NCBI GenBank assembly: GCA_038025085.1
Contig: CM076154.1
Location: 35,258,501-35,322,500 of the forward strand
DNA: 64,000 nt
Reading direction: 5' to 3'
From: Tetragonia tetragonoides
Lineage: Eukaryota > Streptophyta > Magnoliopsida > Caryophyllales > Aizoaceae
The notes under the pieces: generated by a model
What the model was told of the DNA's origin: nothing
Seen by the model: the letters and a program-made list of their open reading frames with translations, nothing else
Databases searched by the model: none
Shown: in pieces, positions 10,606-23,059 of the stretch
How the letters are laid out: each line of letters begins with the position of its first letter
Numbering within the stretch: position 1 is the stretch's first letter
Program-made: the position numbers and the translations under genes

Positions 10606-12530
10606 ATGGGAGGAGCCGGTAAATCGGTGCCTCGGTTATTTAGTGAACTAGCTGGTTCAGGACCGCGTCACACGAGGACGCGTGGGATTGATGCCTCTGT
10701 ACGGAGACAGAGAGAGGCAGTTCGGATGAGGGAGATGACTGCTGAGCAAGACGATTACGCAACTAGCGAGTTCTACTCCGGTGAGCAAGACGATGATCAG
10801 ATTGGCGTCGAATTATCCTCAGATTGGCGCGTGGTGAAGGGCAGAGGCGGTAGGTTTGTTAGTACTGGGTCGTCCAGTACTGGCAAACGATCTAGAGCGG
10901 AGGACGACACTACGTGGCTTGTTACAGAGCCTGTGCCCGGTGGGCCGGCGGATGATAGCGTCATACCGAGCTTCCTGGGCCACGTAGCGTCTCGTATGTG
11001 GAATGGAGAGATGAGGGGTCTCTTGAAGTGTCAGAACCGATGGACTGTCTGTCAGCGGCTGAGTCAGTGGCGAGCGGAGATGTCGGCCGAGATGAGGGCC
11101 CAGATCGAGGGGACTGGGTTATCACACCTGGCAGACATTATGTTCAGACATATTGACTTCCCCCTGATATCTGCATTCGTGGAAAGGTGGCAGCCGGATA
11201 CGAACTCGTTCCACATGCCGTTCGGAGAGATGACGATCATGTTGCACGATGTATGGCATATTCTTCGGATTCCTGTAGACGGAGAGCTCGTTTCCAATGA
11301 GGGACGGGATGGGCAGCTGCAGACGGCGGCCATGGAGGTTCTCGGGGTCAGCCCAGAAGAACTGATGTGTAGCCACTGGCAGGGCGGTGCGGTCCTCACG
11401 GAGTCGGTTTTTGAGCTTTGCCGTGAGCAAATAGATGACATCCAGGCGACAGCTTGGATGTGGTTACTTATTGGATCCACCTTGTTTGTCGACAAGAGTG
11501 GTAACCGTATTAGACCCTCCTGCGTGATGGAGGTGATGGACGACGGTGTCGATACGGTGCATGACTTCTCTTGGGGATCTGCTGCCCTCGCCTTCCTATA
11601 TCGTCAGCTCGGTATAGCTAGTCGCGGGGATTCTCAGGGCATCTGCGGATGCCTAACTCTCCTGCAGGCATGGATATACGAGTACTTTCCCTGCTTCCGA
11701 CCTCATCGGGAGCGGATGATTGTCGGGGACGACGAGGCTCCCCGTGCGTCCGTATGGAGTGCCCTGGCTGAGGGCAAGGACATGGGTCGACTGGACTCCT
11801 TACGTAGACGCTTGGATCATCTGCGAGCGACAGAGGTACGTCATTTAGTTATCGGTGTTCATGATTTATTTCGTCGTTTGCTATGTATTTTTACTTCACC
11901 GTAACTTTCAACATTTCTACGTAGGTGGTGTGGCTGCCGTACGGTTCTAACCCGGCAGTATCTGTACCGAGGACTGTATTCATGGGGTGGCTACAGTATC
12001 GGGATATTATCGAACCGTACATGCCTGGTCGTTGTTTACGACAAATCGGGTACGTACAGAGTATCCCAACCCCGATCTTTAGGCCAGTCAAAGCGATCAG
12101 GTCATGGAGCAGTCGTTCGTACAAGGTTGTCTTCCCCGAACGGATCTCATCTGATGCTTGGCGTATGTTCCCGGGATTTTACATTCTTGGTCTCCATGGG
12201 TTTCAGGCATCCACGTCAGATCCCACAGCATGTACGGATAACTACCTCGCATGGTACTACCTTCACTCCCACCCTCGGCTGATACGTGACGCTGCAGCAC
12301 CTGTGATTCCTCCACGATCCAACAGCGATTATGTAAGTGATTAACTAAAATATATATATTTTTACGTATTACATATCTCTGAACTCACACTCATTGTTAC
12401 TTTTTTGCAGTGGGTGAATCGTCTAGCCGTAGCAGCTGAGTCTTTCATTAGTTTGATTCCTCCGGAGCAAGCGGAAGATTCTCGATCGATTATGGACGAG
12501 TATATGAGAGATTGGCGGGCTGCCAAATGA
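10606..12530 (+). CDS. Plant mobile domain (PMD, aminotransferase-like) protein carried by the MULE
   Basis: Three exons, 10606-11835, 11925-12332 and 12411-12530, have GT-AG borders and join in phase 0 to encode 585 residues without interruption. A likely extra 5' exon at 10098-10169 (24 codons, donor GGTAAC) would splice to the same acceptor in frame, with the hairpin array and TTA repeat in the intron. The PMD signature is visible as the run FHMPFGEMTIMLHDVWHILR followed by IPVDGE, then WLLIGSTLFVDKSGNRIRP, WGSAALAFLYRQLG, LLQAWIYEYFP and, near the C-terminus, WVNRLAVAAESFISLIPPEQ. PMD proteins such as Arabidopsis MAIN and MAIL1 are nuclear and linked to silencing and genome stability; related domains are widespread in plant transposons. 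The N-terminal 110 residues are acidic and low-complexity. The intact frame contrasts with the broken partner gene. Its function within the element is unknown. Confidence 0.85.
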
Positions 12531-12754
12531 TGTATTGACCCTAGATGAATTTGTTATTATAAGAGTTTCATTGTTATTGTTATTATTTATTTGTGTTATT
12601 GTAATTTGTTGTTTCTTATTTACATTTTTTGTTTTATTGTAATTTGTTGTTTTATTTACCTCCAATAATCACGACCACTCTCCACATGCAAAATATAACA
12701 ATCACACAAAAATGTGACAATGATATAAGTATAACAATCATGCAAAACATTCAA
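12531..12754. other. Intergenic gap between convergent MULE genes
   Basis: T-rich on the left and A-rich on the right, as expected for back-to-back 3' untranslated regions and polyadenylation signals of convergent genes. No gene was seen. Confidence 0.55.
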
Positions 12755-15495
12755 TTACATCGACCTCGCTAAACGATCCCAATGTGCTCTTTGCGTAATA
12801 TACATTTGCTCCCAACCAGCGACACTATCAGAACGGAAAGTAAACCATGCTTCGCATATCGGAGGAACAGGGAAATCTGAGGCTAAATCCAGACGGATAT
12901 AATGGGAATACGAATCACCTAAATGACACAGGACAATTTCCCTACTTGGACGTGTAGCAGTCGAAGGTGCTTGGAACGGTAGCACTGTGTAACAAGAATA
13001 TAACCCCCTTCCGCTGCCGTATCCGAATAACATAATCGCTGCATTGAAGAGGTTGGCAATCGGGAACAAATCCTCAATTACTATCATCCAGTGATCATCG
13101 TTACACGCACCTCCGTCCCACATAATACGGCGGTAACCAGCGTCGACCCCTTCAACGTATAAGTTTTCGTACAATGCTCGGTTAGCTAAGAGTTCGTGTG
13201 CAATGCAAACTCTCGCCACTCGCCATTGCTCTTGGTCTCCGAAAATGTAGTCCGCAATGACACGGAAACCGCAATTACCATCCCCAAGCACATCGAGATA
13301 TCCTTCAATGAAAGGTACGATGATTCCCGGAATTTTGTTAACATGATAGAATTCAGTGATATCTATTGCGTGTCCAGCTGCAAGACAATATAATAGAAAG
13401 TCAATAATAGTACTTATCAAAAAGTAACAACATTATGTACATGTTAATAAATTATGGATTTTCATACCAGTACTGTTTACGAAGTTACTCGATGAGGATG
13501 AGGTACGACCACGCCCGCGGCTCGAACTGGATGACCTAGGGCGACCACGACCCCTCTGGGAGTACTCCCATGAACTAGGATCACGTCTGGTAGAAGAACT
13601 CCCTCTCGGTCGACCTCTGACTGTCGTGTTCGCTTCCGGCTCGACGTAACTCGCTTCCTCAGGATGAAGCTGCTCATTCATAATGACAGATATGTTGCGC
13701 ACAACTGCCCGGTCGCTTGAGTTAACCTCGTCGACGAGAGAGTGAAAGTATCGATGGTCCTCATATGGATGCTCAGTCATGTCAAGCATAGCTATCTCCA
13801 CTGCATCACTAATAACGAGTGTTCGCCAAAATTTGTGGACACTATTCAAGCTAATTGGCGTGCCCGTATCCGTGGCCGTTTTCAACTCACACGCACACGG
13901 GATCTGATGAGTGGATCTCAATACACAACCGCAACGATCAAATACTTGGTGACTCAATTCTCTCATCCTCTTCAGCTCATTCGATAATATTTGTAAGCAG
14001 TAATGGGAAACATACCCGGTCAGATAGTTGAATGGGAAACCCGAGTACATCACACTTCTTCGTCTTCTGCACTCTTCAAGTGTGTACTTGATCTCAGTTA
14101 TTTGTGACTCGATTGACTTGTTGACCTTGTTCCAAACATTGTCCAAAGCTCCAGTTGAGGAGTTCAACCACTATTTTAGCGCGGCATGTGCACTCTCCAC
14201 CCTGCAAGTCGTAGTGTTGCCAAGGTGTAGCACCTTATTCGTCCACGCAGCCACAAACATCTCTTTGTGTCTCAGCCAGGTCTCCTCTACATAGGATATC
14301 ACGTGAGGGTAAGTCCTCCAACTAACCTTCATCGTACGCACTGCTCTATCGTACGCAGCTTCTGTGGAAGCTTCCATGATAATTTTCCACCTCCCATTCT
14401 TGAACCTCTGCGCGACGGCCTTATCTTTTCCACAAAGTCTGTACACTTTGTCTTCAACGACTTTGTTAATGTGCCATGTACAGAGCAAATGGGCACTCTC
14501 GGGAAATATCTCTCTAATAGGTGTCATCAACCCTAGCTCACGATCGGTCACAATTGCTGTTGGGTGTACATCATTTTCAATAAGCATCCTCAACTTATCT
14601 AAGACCCACGCATAGCTTGCCTGAGTCTCATCCTTCATAATGGCATAAGCTATGAGGAAGTTCTTATTGGTTGGAGTCATCCCCACTATCTCAACAAACG
14701 GCATCTTATACTTGTTTGTTTTGTACGTGGAATCTAAGCCAATCAACCAACGAAAAGACCGAAGTAACTGAATTGATGTAGGGTGTGCCATGAACACGTG
14801 AGTTACCTCATTAGTAGCTCGGTCGGCTCTTGTCCAATGTACGTACTTATTCGCCACAGCTAAATGATGAAACTGACCAATGACATCTCTCTTTTCAAAA
14901 TCAAGTTTCCTTATACGATCTCTGTGGTTGTACACATGCCGTCTAGTTGCATTGTCCTCGGGAAATTTTTCCTTAATCGCGGCCAAGATAGCACATGGCT
15001 TTGTTTGTGCCGAAGTCATGTCACGAACGAGTTTCTTTGACCCAGGACTAAGACCACTCATCTGACGATATCCCTTAGGATACACAGCAAAGTCATGGTT
15101 GTGCGTACCCCTAGTCCCAGGCAATGTGACAATCATCCAACTACTGGACCCATACACTTGCCGAGCTCTCAACTGGAACGTACATTTACAAGCCTTTGTT
15201 TTCGATTTCTTCCGAGCAGCAGTATCTAAGTCTCTTAATTCCCCTCTGTAGCGTTCACCTCGATTGCATTTTAACAATTTTACGCTTCCACTCTTCTTGT
15301 GTGACGAAATTATCAACTCAAACCCGATAGTAAGTGCAATTTGTTTTGCCCAATTAATTGCATCTGTATCACTATCAAATAACTCATCAGTGACGAAATG
15401 CGTACTGTAATCAACACCATCACCACCGAACCGCTCCAAAGGAATCTAACGAAAACAACGAAAACAATGTTAGCTTAATCTTAAATTCAAACAAT

Positions 15496-15695
<200 letters not shown>

Positions 15696-15710
15696 TTTTT
15701 TTTTTTTTGT

Positions 15711-15925
15711 GTCTGTCGGTCGTCGATCTCGACTCACCCTTGGGTGAGTCGTCTGCTACAGGCGACCCACCCAAGGGTGAGTCGTCTTTTGATCTCGACT
15801 CGCCCAAGGGTGAGTCGCCTGTAGCGGACGACTCACCCTTGGGGAGTCGAGATCGACAGACGACTCCCCTTGGGTGGGTCGCCTGTAGCAGACGACTCAC
15901 CCAAGGGTGAGTCGAAAATCTCAGA
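15711..15925. repeat. Hairpin array (right) in the first intron of the transposase gene
   Basis: Six units of gact.accc-tt/aa-gggtgagtc occur near 15731, 15763, 15798, 15830, 15862 and 15894, in alternating orientation at about 33-bp spacing with gtctgctacagg or gatctc spacers. This is the same family as the left array. Confidence 0.8.
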
Positions 15926-16261
15926 CGACCGTGCAAAAAAAATGCGCAAAAAAAATTAATTTTACCTCCGCCACCGTCGACGGCACTTCTTGGTCGCCGG
16001 CAGACATCCGCGGGTTGCTTGAGTGAATGTTGATGAAGGTTGGGTATGAGAGTGGGTGGTAGAGTGGGAGAGAAGTGGTGTGAGAGTTAGAGAGGGAGAG
16101 AGGGAGAGGATGAGTGAAAAATTAAAAAAGGGCAAAATTGGAATTTTGGGGGGCGGTACCTAGTAATTTAGGGGCGGCATTTAGTAACACCCCAATTTTA
16201 TCAGCATATTTTGCTCGAAAAAGAAGCCCAACAACCCCAAACTACTCAACCATAGCCACGT

Positions 16262-16402
16262 CATCACTTTGTAACGGAAAATAAAAAATAAGGAGACGGA
16301 ATGGATATTTTAAATTTAAATGGGCACGGACCGGACTTCTTTCTGTGTTTGGGGCACCAGTTGGACAAGTCAATAATAAAAGGGCACCAATTGGAATTCC
16401 CC
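16262..16402 (-). repeat. Right TIR of the outer MULE
   Basis: Inverse counterpart of 8377-8517, ending ccaattggaattcccc and followed at once by the 9-bp duplication TATGATTTA. Confidence 0.8.
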
Positions 16403-16411
16403 TATGATTTA

Positions 16412-17710
16412 AGGATAAGGGCCAAAGAATGAATAGTTGACTTGGCTAGTAGTTTGCTTGAATTGTAAGAAACTAAAACCATTTTCTCCCTCTTATGTTG
16501 GGTTAGGTGTCGTTTTCTTTGAGGCTTGGTGCTCAAATCATTCTAGGTTCCCAAGATATGATAATTTTAAGCTTTATATCAAAATGATAGGTGCTTCATC
16601 TTTACTCTACCTATTGAATTTTCTTAGTATATACTCTAACAAACTCAATATTTATTAGAAGACTAAACAGATTTAAACTTAGGTTTAGGACATGAATTCT
16701 AAATTGTTTTTGATAGGAAGGACTTGAAAACTTTATCTTATCCGACTTTCAATAACATTGACTTTATAGTTTGTCGTAAAGAGGGATGTTATGTACAATG
16801 TCATTTTGAAGTTGCAATTTGCACTCTCCTAATCCGAATAAGATACATATGCATTTAGAAGGGGAAATGATTTTTTTTTTTTAATTTTTCATTTTTACAA
16901 GTACTTATGTGTCTTGTTCTGATTGGAAGAGTACAAATTGTAACCTTAAGGTGAGGTTGCACATAGTACCCCTCTTATGGCAAAATGTTCCTATTGACAA
17001 GGATTGGTCTATGGTTCATCTGGAATACTTTGGAATTATCTAGGAATTTTCTGGCTGAACAAGCTAGTGGTTCACCAAATCATGATGATTGGTCAAACTT
17101 AATCAAGCCTTTCCTTGATCCTTTAATCATGGTTTGGTAGGTTGGTCTTTAGAAGATTCTTGAATCAAAGCGCAATAATGAATAATCTGTCAAGACAATT
17201 TGTGGCAATTATCTGACATGCAATAGTTTGGGCTCAGCCTATTCTTTTGGGGGACTCAATCCAAGCCCAGGGTATCAATTACAGTATTTAGCTTCAGCCT
17301 TCAGGTCTGATGCCATTGCCAAAAGGGACAGGTTCAGGCATGCAGCATTTGGTCATAACCAATGAACCGAAAAAGCTGCATACAAAATCAGTGAAAACCT
17401 GAAAAACCTTCATGCATTTCCAACAGTGACAAGGGAAGAATTACTTGGGCATCAATCTTACATTGCAAAGCATTCAGGCAAATCATTGTCCGAAAATGGG
17501 ATATACAGTTGGTTGATCATCACCTTATATAACTACATTATTGGTTCCCTGCTTAGTTAAGTAGCTCTTACACAAATAGATCGAGGATACATGTCCTGGA
17601 ACCCAAAACTTTGAAATGACTAGCTTTTCTAGAATTTAGTTGAGGCATGATGGGATATACATTACTACAAAACCGGCCTGGAAAAATCTATGTAATTGCT
17701 AATGAAATGT
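16412..17710. other. Intergenic, no gene recognised
   Basis: AT-rich DNA downstream of the methyltransferase stop codon. It should hold that gene's 3' untranslated region near 17600-17710. Short open frames show no domain. Confidence 0.5.
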
Positions 17711-20700
17711 TTAAAATGGTACCGTCCCTGTGACTGTCCTGTGTCTAGGATCTGTGAGAACAGTCTGAAGATGTACAAATCCGGCTTCTCTCATGGCGCC
17801 TTCCAAATCGAGCAGGTAGTATTCGTCTAGGAATGGTTCTGTGCTCTTCATTAATGTAAAGAGAACTGGAGAGAGTTCCTGAAACCCAAATTAGACTGTC
17901 AAGTTAGTACTAATGGATTTCAAATTTGAAACTAAGGCTAGTCATCACTCATCAATATCGTTATTGATTATCATATTTCAGATTTGTCAATAGCGTTACA
18001 AGCAAAATTATCAAGGCCACCAACAATTATTTTCTTAGAACAAGCTAACATTATGCAATGCAACTATGCAAGCAACTAAATGTTGCTGTAATGCAGGATT
18101 GTAGAATAATCAAAAAGTACTTAACGGAACCAAACAGACAAAGGTTGTCTCTAGTCAAGGAAACCTAGAGATTGAATAACAGACTGCTTATCTTACTCGT
18201 CATTTGTCATCCCCCAGACAAGAAAAACTGCTGTCTTTACGAACAGAGTAAACTGATCTGGAAACTAAAAGCTATTTTATCAGCTTTTTAACTAACAATA
18301 TTGGAATTTCAAAATAGCATATCGGAGAGTCACAAAAAGAGGAGAAAGGGAAGAGAAACAACAATCTGTATTTGTTGCTTCGCATCCTTCACGTGTATTA
18401 TAAGGTAGCTTCCCCTAGATATCTCTTAGTTATTGATTATATACCCGTTTCATAGTACTATTGTCTATACAACAAGGGAACTTCAAAGAAAATGGAGCTC
18501 AAAGGGAAGACGCAGCAATATAGCCTATTGGCAAATTAAAAATTGTCACTTTGTCGGTTAGCCCAATACATTCTCCCTAGTCGATCAACCAGAATAGAAA
18601 GTAAATCACCATTCAACTCAGGACACATATGAACAGCAGGCCAGGTGGAGATGCAGATATTACCTGAAGGATCTTTGACTTTGGCTGCAGACAAGCAAAA
18701 ACAGCTGATATGATCAGTATCATGGAAATACGAGTCACTACAATGCCATTACATGATAAGAAAGTAATATATCATGTACCGAGTTATCAGTGATGGCAAT
18801 GGTGCCCCCAGGTCTAAGCAGCCTGAATGCTTCCTTCACCAAGTTGACTGTCGCTGTTGCAGGACATTCATGAAGCTGGATGTATTAATGATATGTTAGC
18901 CCATGCTTATTCATTTATTAGCCAACAGAAAAAAGTGCCAAAAAAGTTCCCCAGATTAAACAAACAACAAACATGCATATCGACAAGATTATTCTTCATA
19001 CAACTTTTTTTTTTTTTTTTGGTCTTTGCCAAGGGTATCCACCGTTGATCACAGTGACTAACCCTCTCGCCCCAACTGTCAGCGCACTAAGCGGTAGGGG
19101 GCTGGCCAAGGGATTTTTTCCATTCACAAGAGTTAGGATTCGAACCCCCAACCACTTGTTTAAGGGATGAAGTGCTGAACCACTACACCAACCCATCTTG
19201 GTTATTCATCATACAACTTTAATCATTCAGGGAGCGGCATTGCAGTACACCTTTTTGGAGAAACTCAACTATGATTAGTCCACTTCCAAATGTTTTACTC
19301 TTCATTTTTTCATGCTACCATTCAATTATTTTTTATGATAATGCACACCCTTATATATGTGAAACAAGGGGATATGAGCAAAACTGAAAGGTAGATGACC
19401 ACCAAAAGCAACATGATGACACCACCAGTGCATTTCCACCTTTCCAGCAACCATGTTTACTTCACAGATTAAAAAGAAAAGGCAACATAGGCAAGGTTCA
19501 ATATACGAAGCATAGGCACATGTCACTGCTAATATTGCAGTAGATTTCAGTAAGTAGGTCAAAACACATACGACATAAGCAATTGAAACAACATCAAATG
19601 ACTTTGAAGGCAATCTCGTGTCTTCTCCATTCGCATGCACCCATTTTATTGGCTTTTCTCTTGCAGGTCCATTTTTCTCCTTGAACTGAGCTGCGGCCAG
19701 AAAATAAGGTGATAAGTCCAGTCCCTGCAGCCAAATGGAGCACAAGTTTTAACTATATTAGTACTAGATCCAATCGCCAAATTTACTTTTTGCATCATTC
19801 ACAAAGAGAACAGAAATTAATCCTCACAGTGATATTAGCAGAAGGGAACTTCTTGGCCAGAAATCTTGTGCTCACACCAACAGAGCATCCTACATCTAAG
19901 ATATCTTTGACTGTGGAATTTCCAGAGTATTGCTGAATATGTTGCTCAATTGCTCGTAGCCAATTCCCGCGTACTATCTCCATAGCTTCGTCTATTGAGG
20001 AAGCATCAGGTATAGCTCTTCTAGTGATTGATAAAGTAGCTGGCTCTGCTTCTGCTGCAGCCTACAATCACCATACATAATTTCTTATCACCTTTTCTCC
20101 TATTGTGAAGTAAATTACATTAAGGTTTTAACCACATATTAGTCCCTTATTCTGCTCAAATTAAAGCTCTTGTATTAGCATACACTAAGCACAAAAGTAA
20201 CCCTCAAGGCCAGAAATTATCCTGTAATTCATAACCAAAATGTCACATTGATAAAAATCTAATCAAGAAGTAACAAATTACCAGCCATGAAAGGTTGCCT
20301 TCATCATAAGCATGGAATGGATTCAGGTAATCTGCATTGACAAACTCACTTCATCATCATCCTGAATTCAGCAGAAGACAAGAAAAAACCTCCCTTATTC
20401 ATTTATCTATGAATTATGATTTCTCTATGTTAGCAATTACTGGAACTCCAAAAGTTTCTGATTAAGTACTACCACAAGAACATTGAGCTGTGAAGCCCGA
20501 ATTGAGTTATCTATCAAGATTCAAGATCAGAATATTAATGATGTGAAGAGATATTGAATTAGAGAAAGAGAGAGATTCAGAATAAGATTTACATTCTGGA
20601 TAAACAATGTCTGGGTTTCGAACGATATCCATCTCCTTGTAGACCTCCGATTCCAATAACTCCTTTGTCATCTCCCTCCATGGTATACTAGTCTTCTCAG

Positions 20701-21523
20701 CTGTACTGTTTCATGTCCCACAACTTCAAATTCATCCTCTTCAATCAAACAGACCCAATATTTATATTTAAAACAGCAAAATTAACAAAGGAGCCCAAAG
20801 GAAAAAATTTTAGTCTAGAAATGAATTGTCCCTAAACTTTCAAATCCGTCTTCATAAAAAAGATAAAATTGAATCATTTCAAAGAAACAGTGAAAACCCA
20901 CCAAAAATGAATGATTTTGAGACCTAAACAAGTAATCAACTTGTAAATCCCAGTTATAAAACTCACCACTACAATGTCAATTTCCTCAAAAAAACAATCC
21001 AATTTCCCAATAATAATGACAAAAACACAACTAACCCATTTCCCCATTTCCCACAAACTACTAAAATCAACCCTATAATTACAATTTTCAGTTCACTAAA
21101 ACACAACCAATGTATATATATCATCTCATCTTCCAAAACCCAGAATAGGATAAACAAAAACCCAACAAACTCATATACAAAAACAATCAATGCCACTAAA
21201 AAAGCACAAATTTGGGAATAATCTAAAGAGAAAAAGAGTATGGACCTGATCAAAGCTTGTCTAGCACCAAATTTCATGACAGAATAAAGGGGTTTAAATG
21301 AAATGAGAGCTCCAACAAGACGAGAGAGTGGCGTTTCACCAGACCATTTGGGCCTTTCGAGGTTCCCTTCTTCATATGGCTCAAGGGTTGAAACATTATT
21401 AGAAGAAGCCATGCGAACAGTGAGTGAAACTTGGGATTTTTTTCTTGGTCTTCTTGATGTGAGTGATCTGCCATTGTAGGGGTTTTCGAGGTTTGTGTAG
21501 TGGGTTGGAGTGCACAGCGCCAT
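17711..21523 (-). CDS. SAM-dependent class I methyltransferase, probably plastid-targeted, complete 8-exon gene
   Basis: Exons 21523-21246, 20705-20593, 20331-20282, 20061-19828, 19724-19572, 18875-18780, 18684-18664 and 17878-17711 have GT-AG junctions and matching phases and give 370 residues. The SAM-binding glycine-rich loop is ILDVGCSVGVSTRFLA (about residues 201-216), followed by GLDLSPYFLAAAQFKEK, the acidic-loop region WVHANGEDTRLPSKSFDVVS (motif II) and LLRPGGTIAITDNS (motif III). The N-terminus is rich in Ser, Arg and Lys with few acids (MALCTPTHYTN...SRRPRKK), typical of a chloroplast transit peptide. The region RPKWSGETPLSRLVGALI is a conserved plant-specific segment in this family. 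Class I enzymes transfer a methyl group from S-adenosylmethionine; the substrate cannot be read from the sequence. Intron 5 contains an antisense SINE. No lesions were seen. Confidence 0.88.
19008..19203 (-). mobile_element. tRNA-derived SINE (Au-like), antisense in a methyltransferase intron
   Basis: Read on the minus strand it begins with a tRNA-like head with A box TGGTGTAGTGG and B box GGTTCGAATCC, the internal RNA polymerase III promoter. A unique body follows, ending in a homopolymer (T run on the plus strand at about 19003-19020). It is flanked by a 17-bp duplication with one mismatch, attcttcatacaacttt (18991-19007) and attcatcatacaacttt (19204-19220). It moves using LINE enzymes in trans and encodes nothing. 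It lies between exons 5 and 6. Confidence 0.85.
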
Positions 21524-21681
21524 TGTTGAGAGAGAGAGAGAGAGGATTGAGTATAATTGGGGGCTTATCAGTTATCGCCATTGTCTATGACAACGTATCT
21601 ATATGCGACCAATGTTTTGCTGACACGTTGATGCTAGATCATGTTCATGAAGAGTTGATTAGTATTGCTCCTTAACACTAA

Positions 21682-21978
21682 TGGGCCATTTGGTTGGGGC
21701 TAATGATTAAGAAAGTAATGGAATGAATTTTTAGGCTAAAATGGGAGGTATGTGAGGTAGTGGGGGTTAGATTTTGTAAGAAGGAGGGTAATGATTACCC
21801 TTATTTGAGGGATAATAGAAACCCACCTCTCCCTAGGGTAATGAGATTTCCCCATTTTCCTTCCTTTTCTCCATTACCCCTCCCTAAACATTACTCTCAT
21901 CACCACTTCACATTACTATTTTAGCCTAAAAATTCATTCAATTACCTCCTTAATCATTACCCCCAACCAAACGACCCC
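21682..21978. mobile_element. Tourist-like MITE (PIF/Harbinger type)
   Basis: Inverted ends tgggccatttggttgggg and ggggtcgtttggttgggg (right end read inward) are flanked by TAA at 21679-21681 and 21979-21981. The inner arms (taatgattaag...taatgg / ccatta...cttaatcatta) extend the inverted repeat. 297 bp, non-coding. Confidence 0.82.
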
Positions 21979-21981
21979 TAA

Positions 21982-23059
21982 GTAAACCTTTGTACTCTAT
22001 TGCTTATTGTCCAAAAAAAAAAAAAAAACTGATTTAGGATGGGTTGTTCCCAATTTATCTTGGTTTATATATATACTATTGAATATTTATTTTCGTTGAA
22101 CTTTGTTGATTTGTTTATTCTACTGAATTTTGTTGAATTTTTTTGATTCAAGTGATTTTTTATAACTAATTTGTAAATTGATTTGTTAAACTTTGTTGAA
22201 TTTTGTTTACCTTACTTAATTTTGTTGAACTTTGCTAAAATAAATATGCATACAGAATTATATTGGGATAACAGACCCTAAACCTATGTTTACTAATAAA
22301 ATAGGCCACAAATTATTTGATTTCCTTGTTTGTGATGGCGGGCGTGTCCTAACCGTACTTTTTTCAATTTTTATTAAGTTTCTGGGCATGCTGTGTCGTA
22401 GTAAGTCATATTTAAGTTAGAAATGATTTTCTTCCAACATGCATGCATGGGGTAAAGCCCTAGGCTCGCTTATTTACTCCTGCTCATGCCTCGGGCTAAT
22501 CCAGTCGTAATCATCTTTAGAGTGTGTCTCCTCTTCTCTCTCGAAGTCTAGAGCTAAAAAAACCTTTAAGTCAATCATTGGCTCATCGCTTCTCATAAAT
22601 AATACTTCCATTTATCCTACTTCAGCCTTTACTTTGTAATTTGTGACTCATTTTGGCACGGAGAGAGTAGTATATTCTTGCATGGGATCAATTTCTGGTT
22701 GCGTGTTTGAACATGTTGGTTGGTCTATGACTCTATGCACATCTAAGAACACAGGAAAGGGCTAGCGATACACCCTGTGTATATTACACAGGGGTGTCGC
22801 CCCAATCATATGTTGACACGTGGCAAGTGAAATTTGATTTTAGGGGGAAAGGTGAGTGAAAGAGGAGGGAAGTAAATTGAGGAAAAGGGGGGAAATCTTC
22901 CAGTAACGCCCGCCCAAAAATCCCCAAATTAAGTGAAAACCCATCAGTCCAAAATATTGATATCTCCGGCGAAGCAAAAAAATTTCCGGTGAGGATTTTC
23001 CGGCGACGATTCAAGAAATTGATACGCGAAGGATTCTTGCGAGTTGTAGTTGAAGTATC
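21982..23059. other. Intergenic, no gene recognised
   Basis: Contains a poly-A run near 22012, TTGTTGAATTTTG-like short repeats (22090-22240) and, at 22771-22800, a small palindrome ccctgtgtatattacacaggg. From about 22800 it is probably the 5' flank and leader of the downstream FAR1-type gene. I could not find the palindrome's inverse counterpart 3' of that gene. Confidence 0.45.

Noticed and set aside
11064..11495. Minus-strand open frames opposite the PMD gene
   Set aside because: Shadows of the plus-strand PMD coding sequence; no domain and no splice support.
19100..19200. Possible tRNA gene on the minus strand (A and B boxes present)
   Set aside because: No cloverleaf could be drawn; the head is followed by a unique body, a homopolymer end and a long target duplication, so it is a SINE.
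22600..22680. Possible Stowaway remnant (ttttggcacggagagagtagta)
   Set aside because: Only one end resembles a Stowaway terminus; no convincing inverted partner or TA duplication found.
22771..22800. Palindrome ccctgtg...cacaggg as the left end of an element carrying the FAR1-type gene
   Set aside because: No matching inverse sequence was found 3' of the FAR1 or GRF genes.
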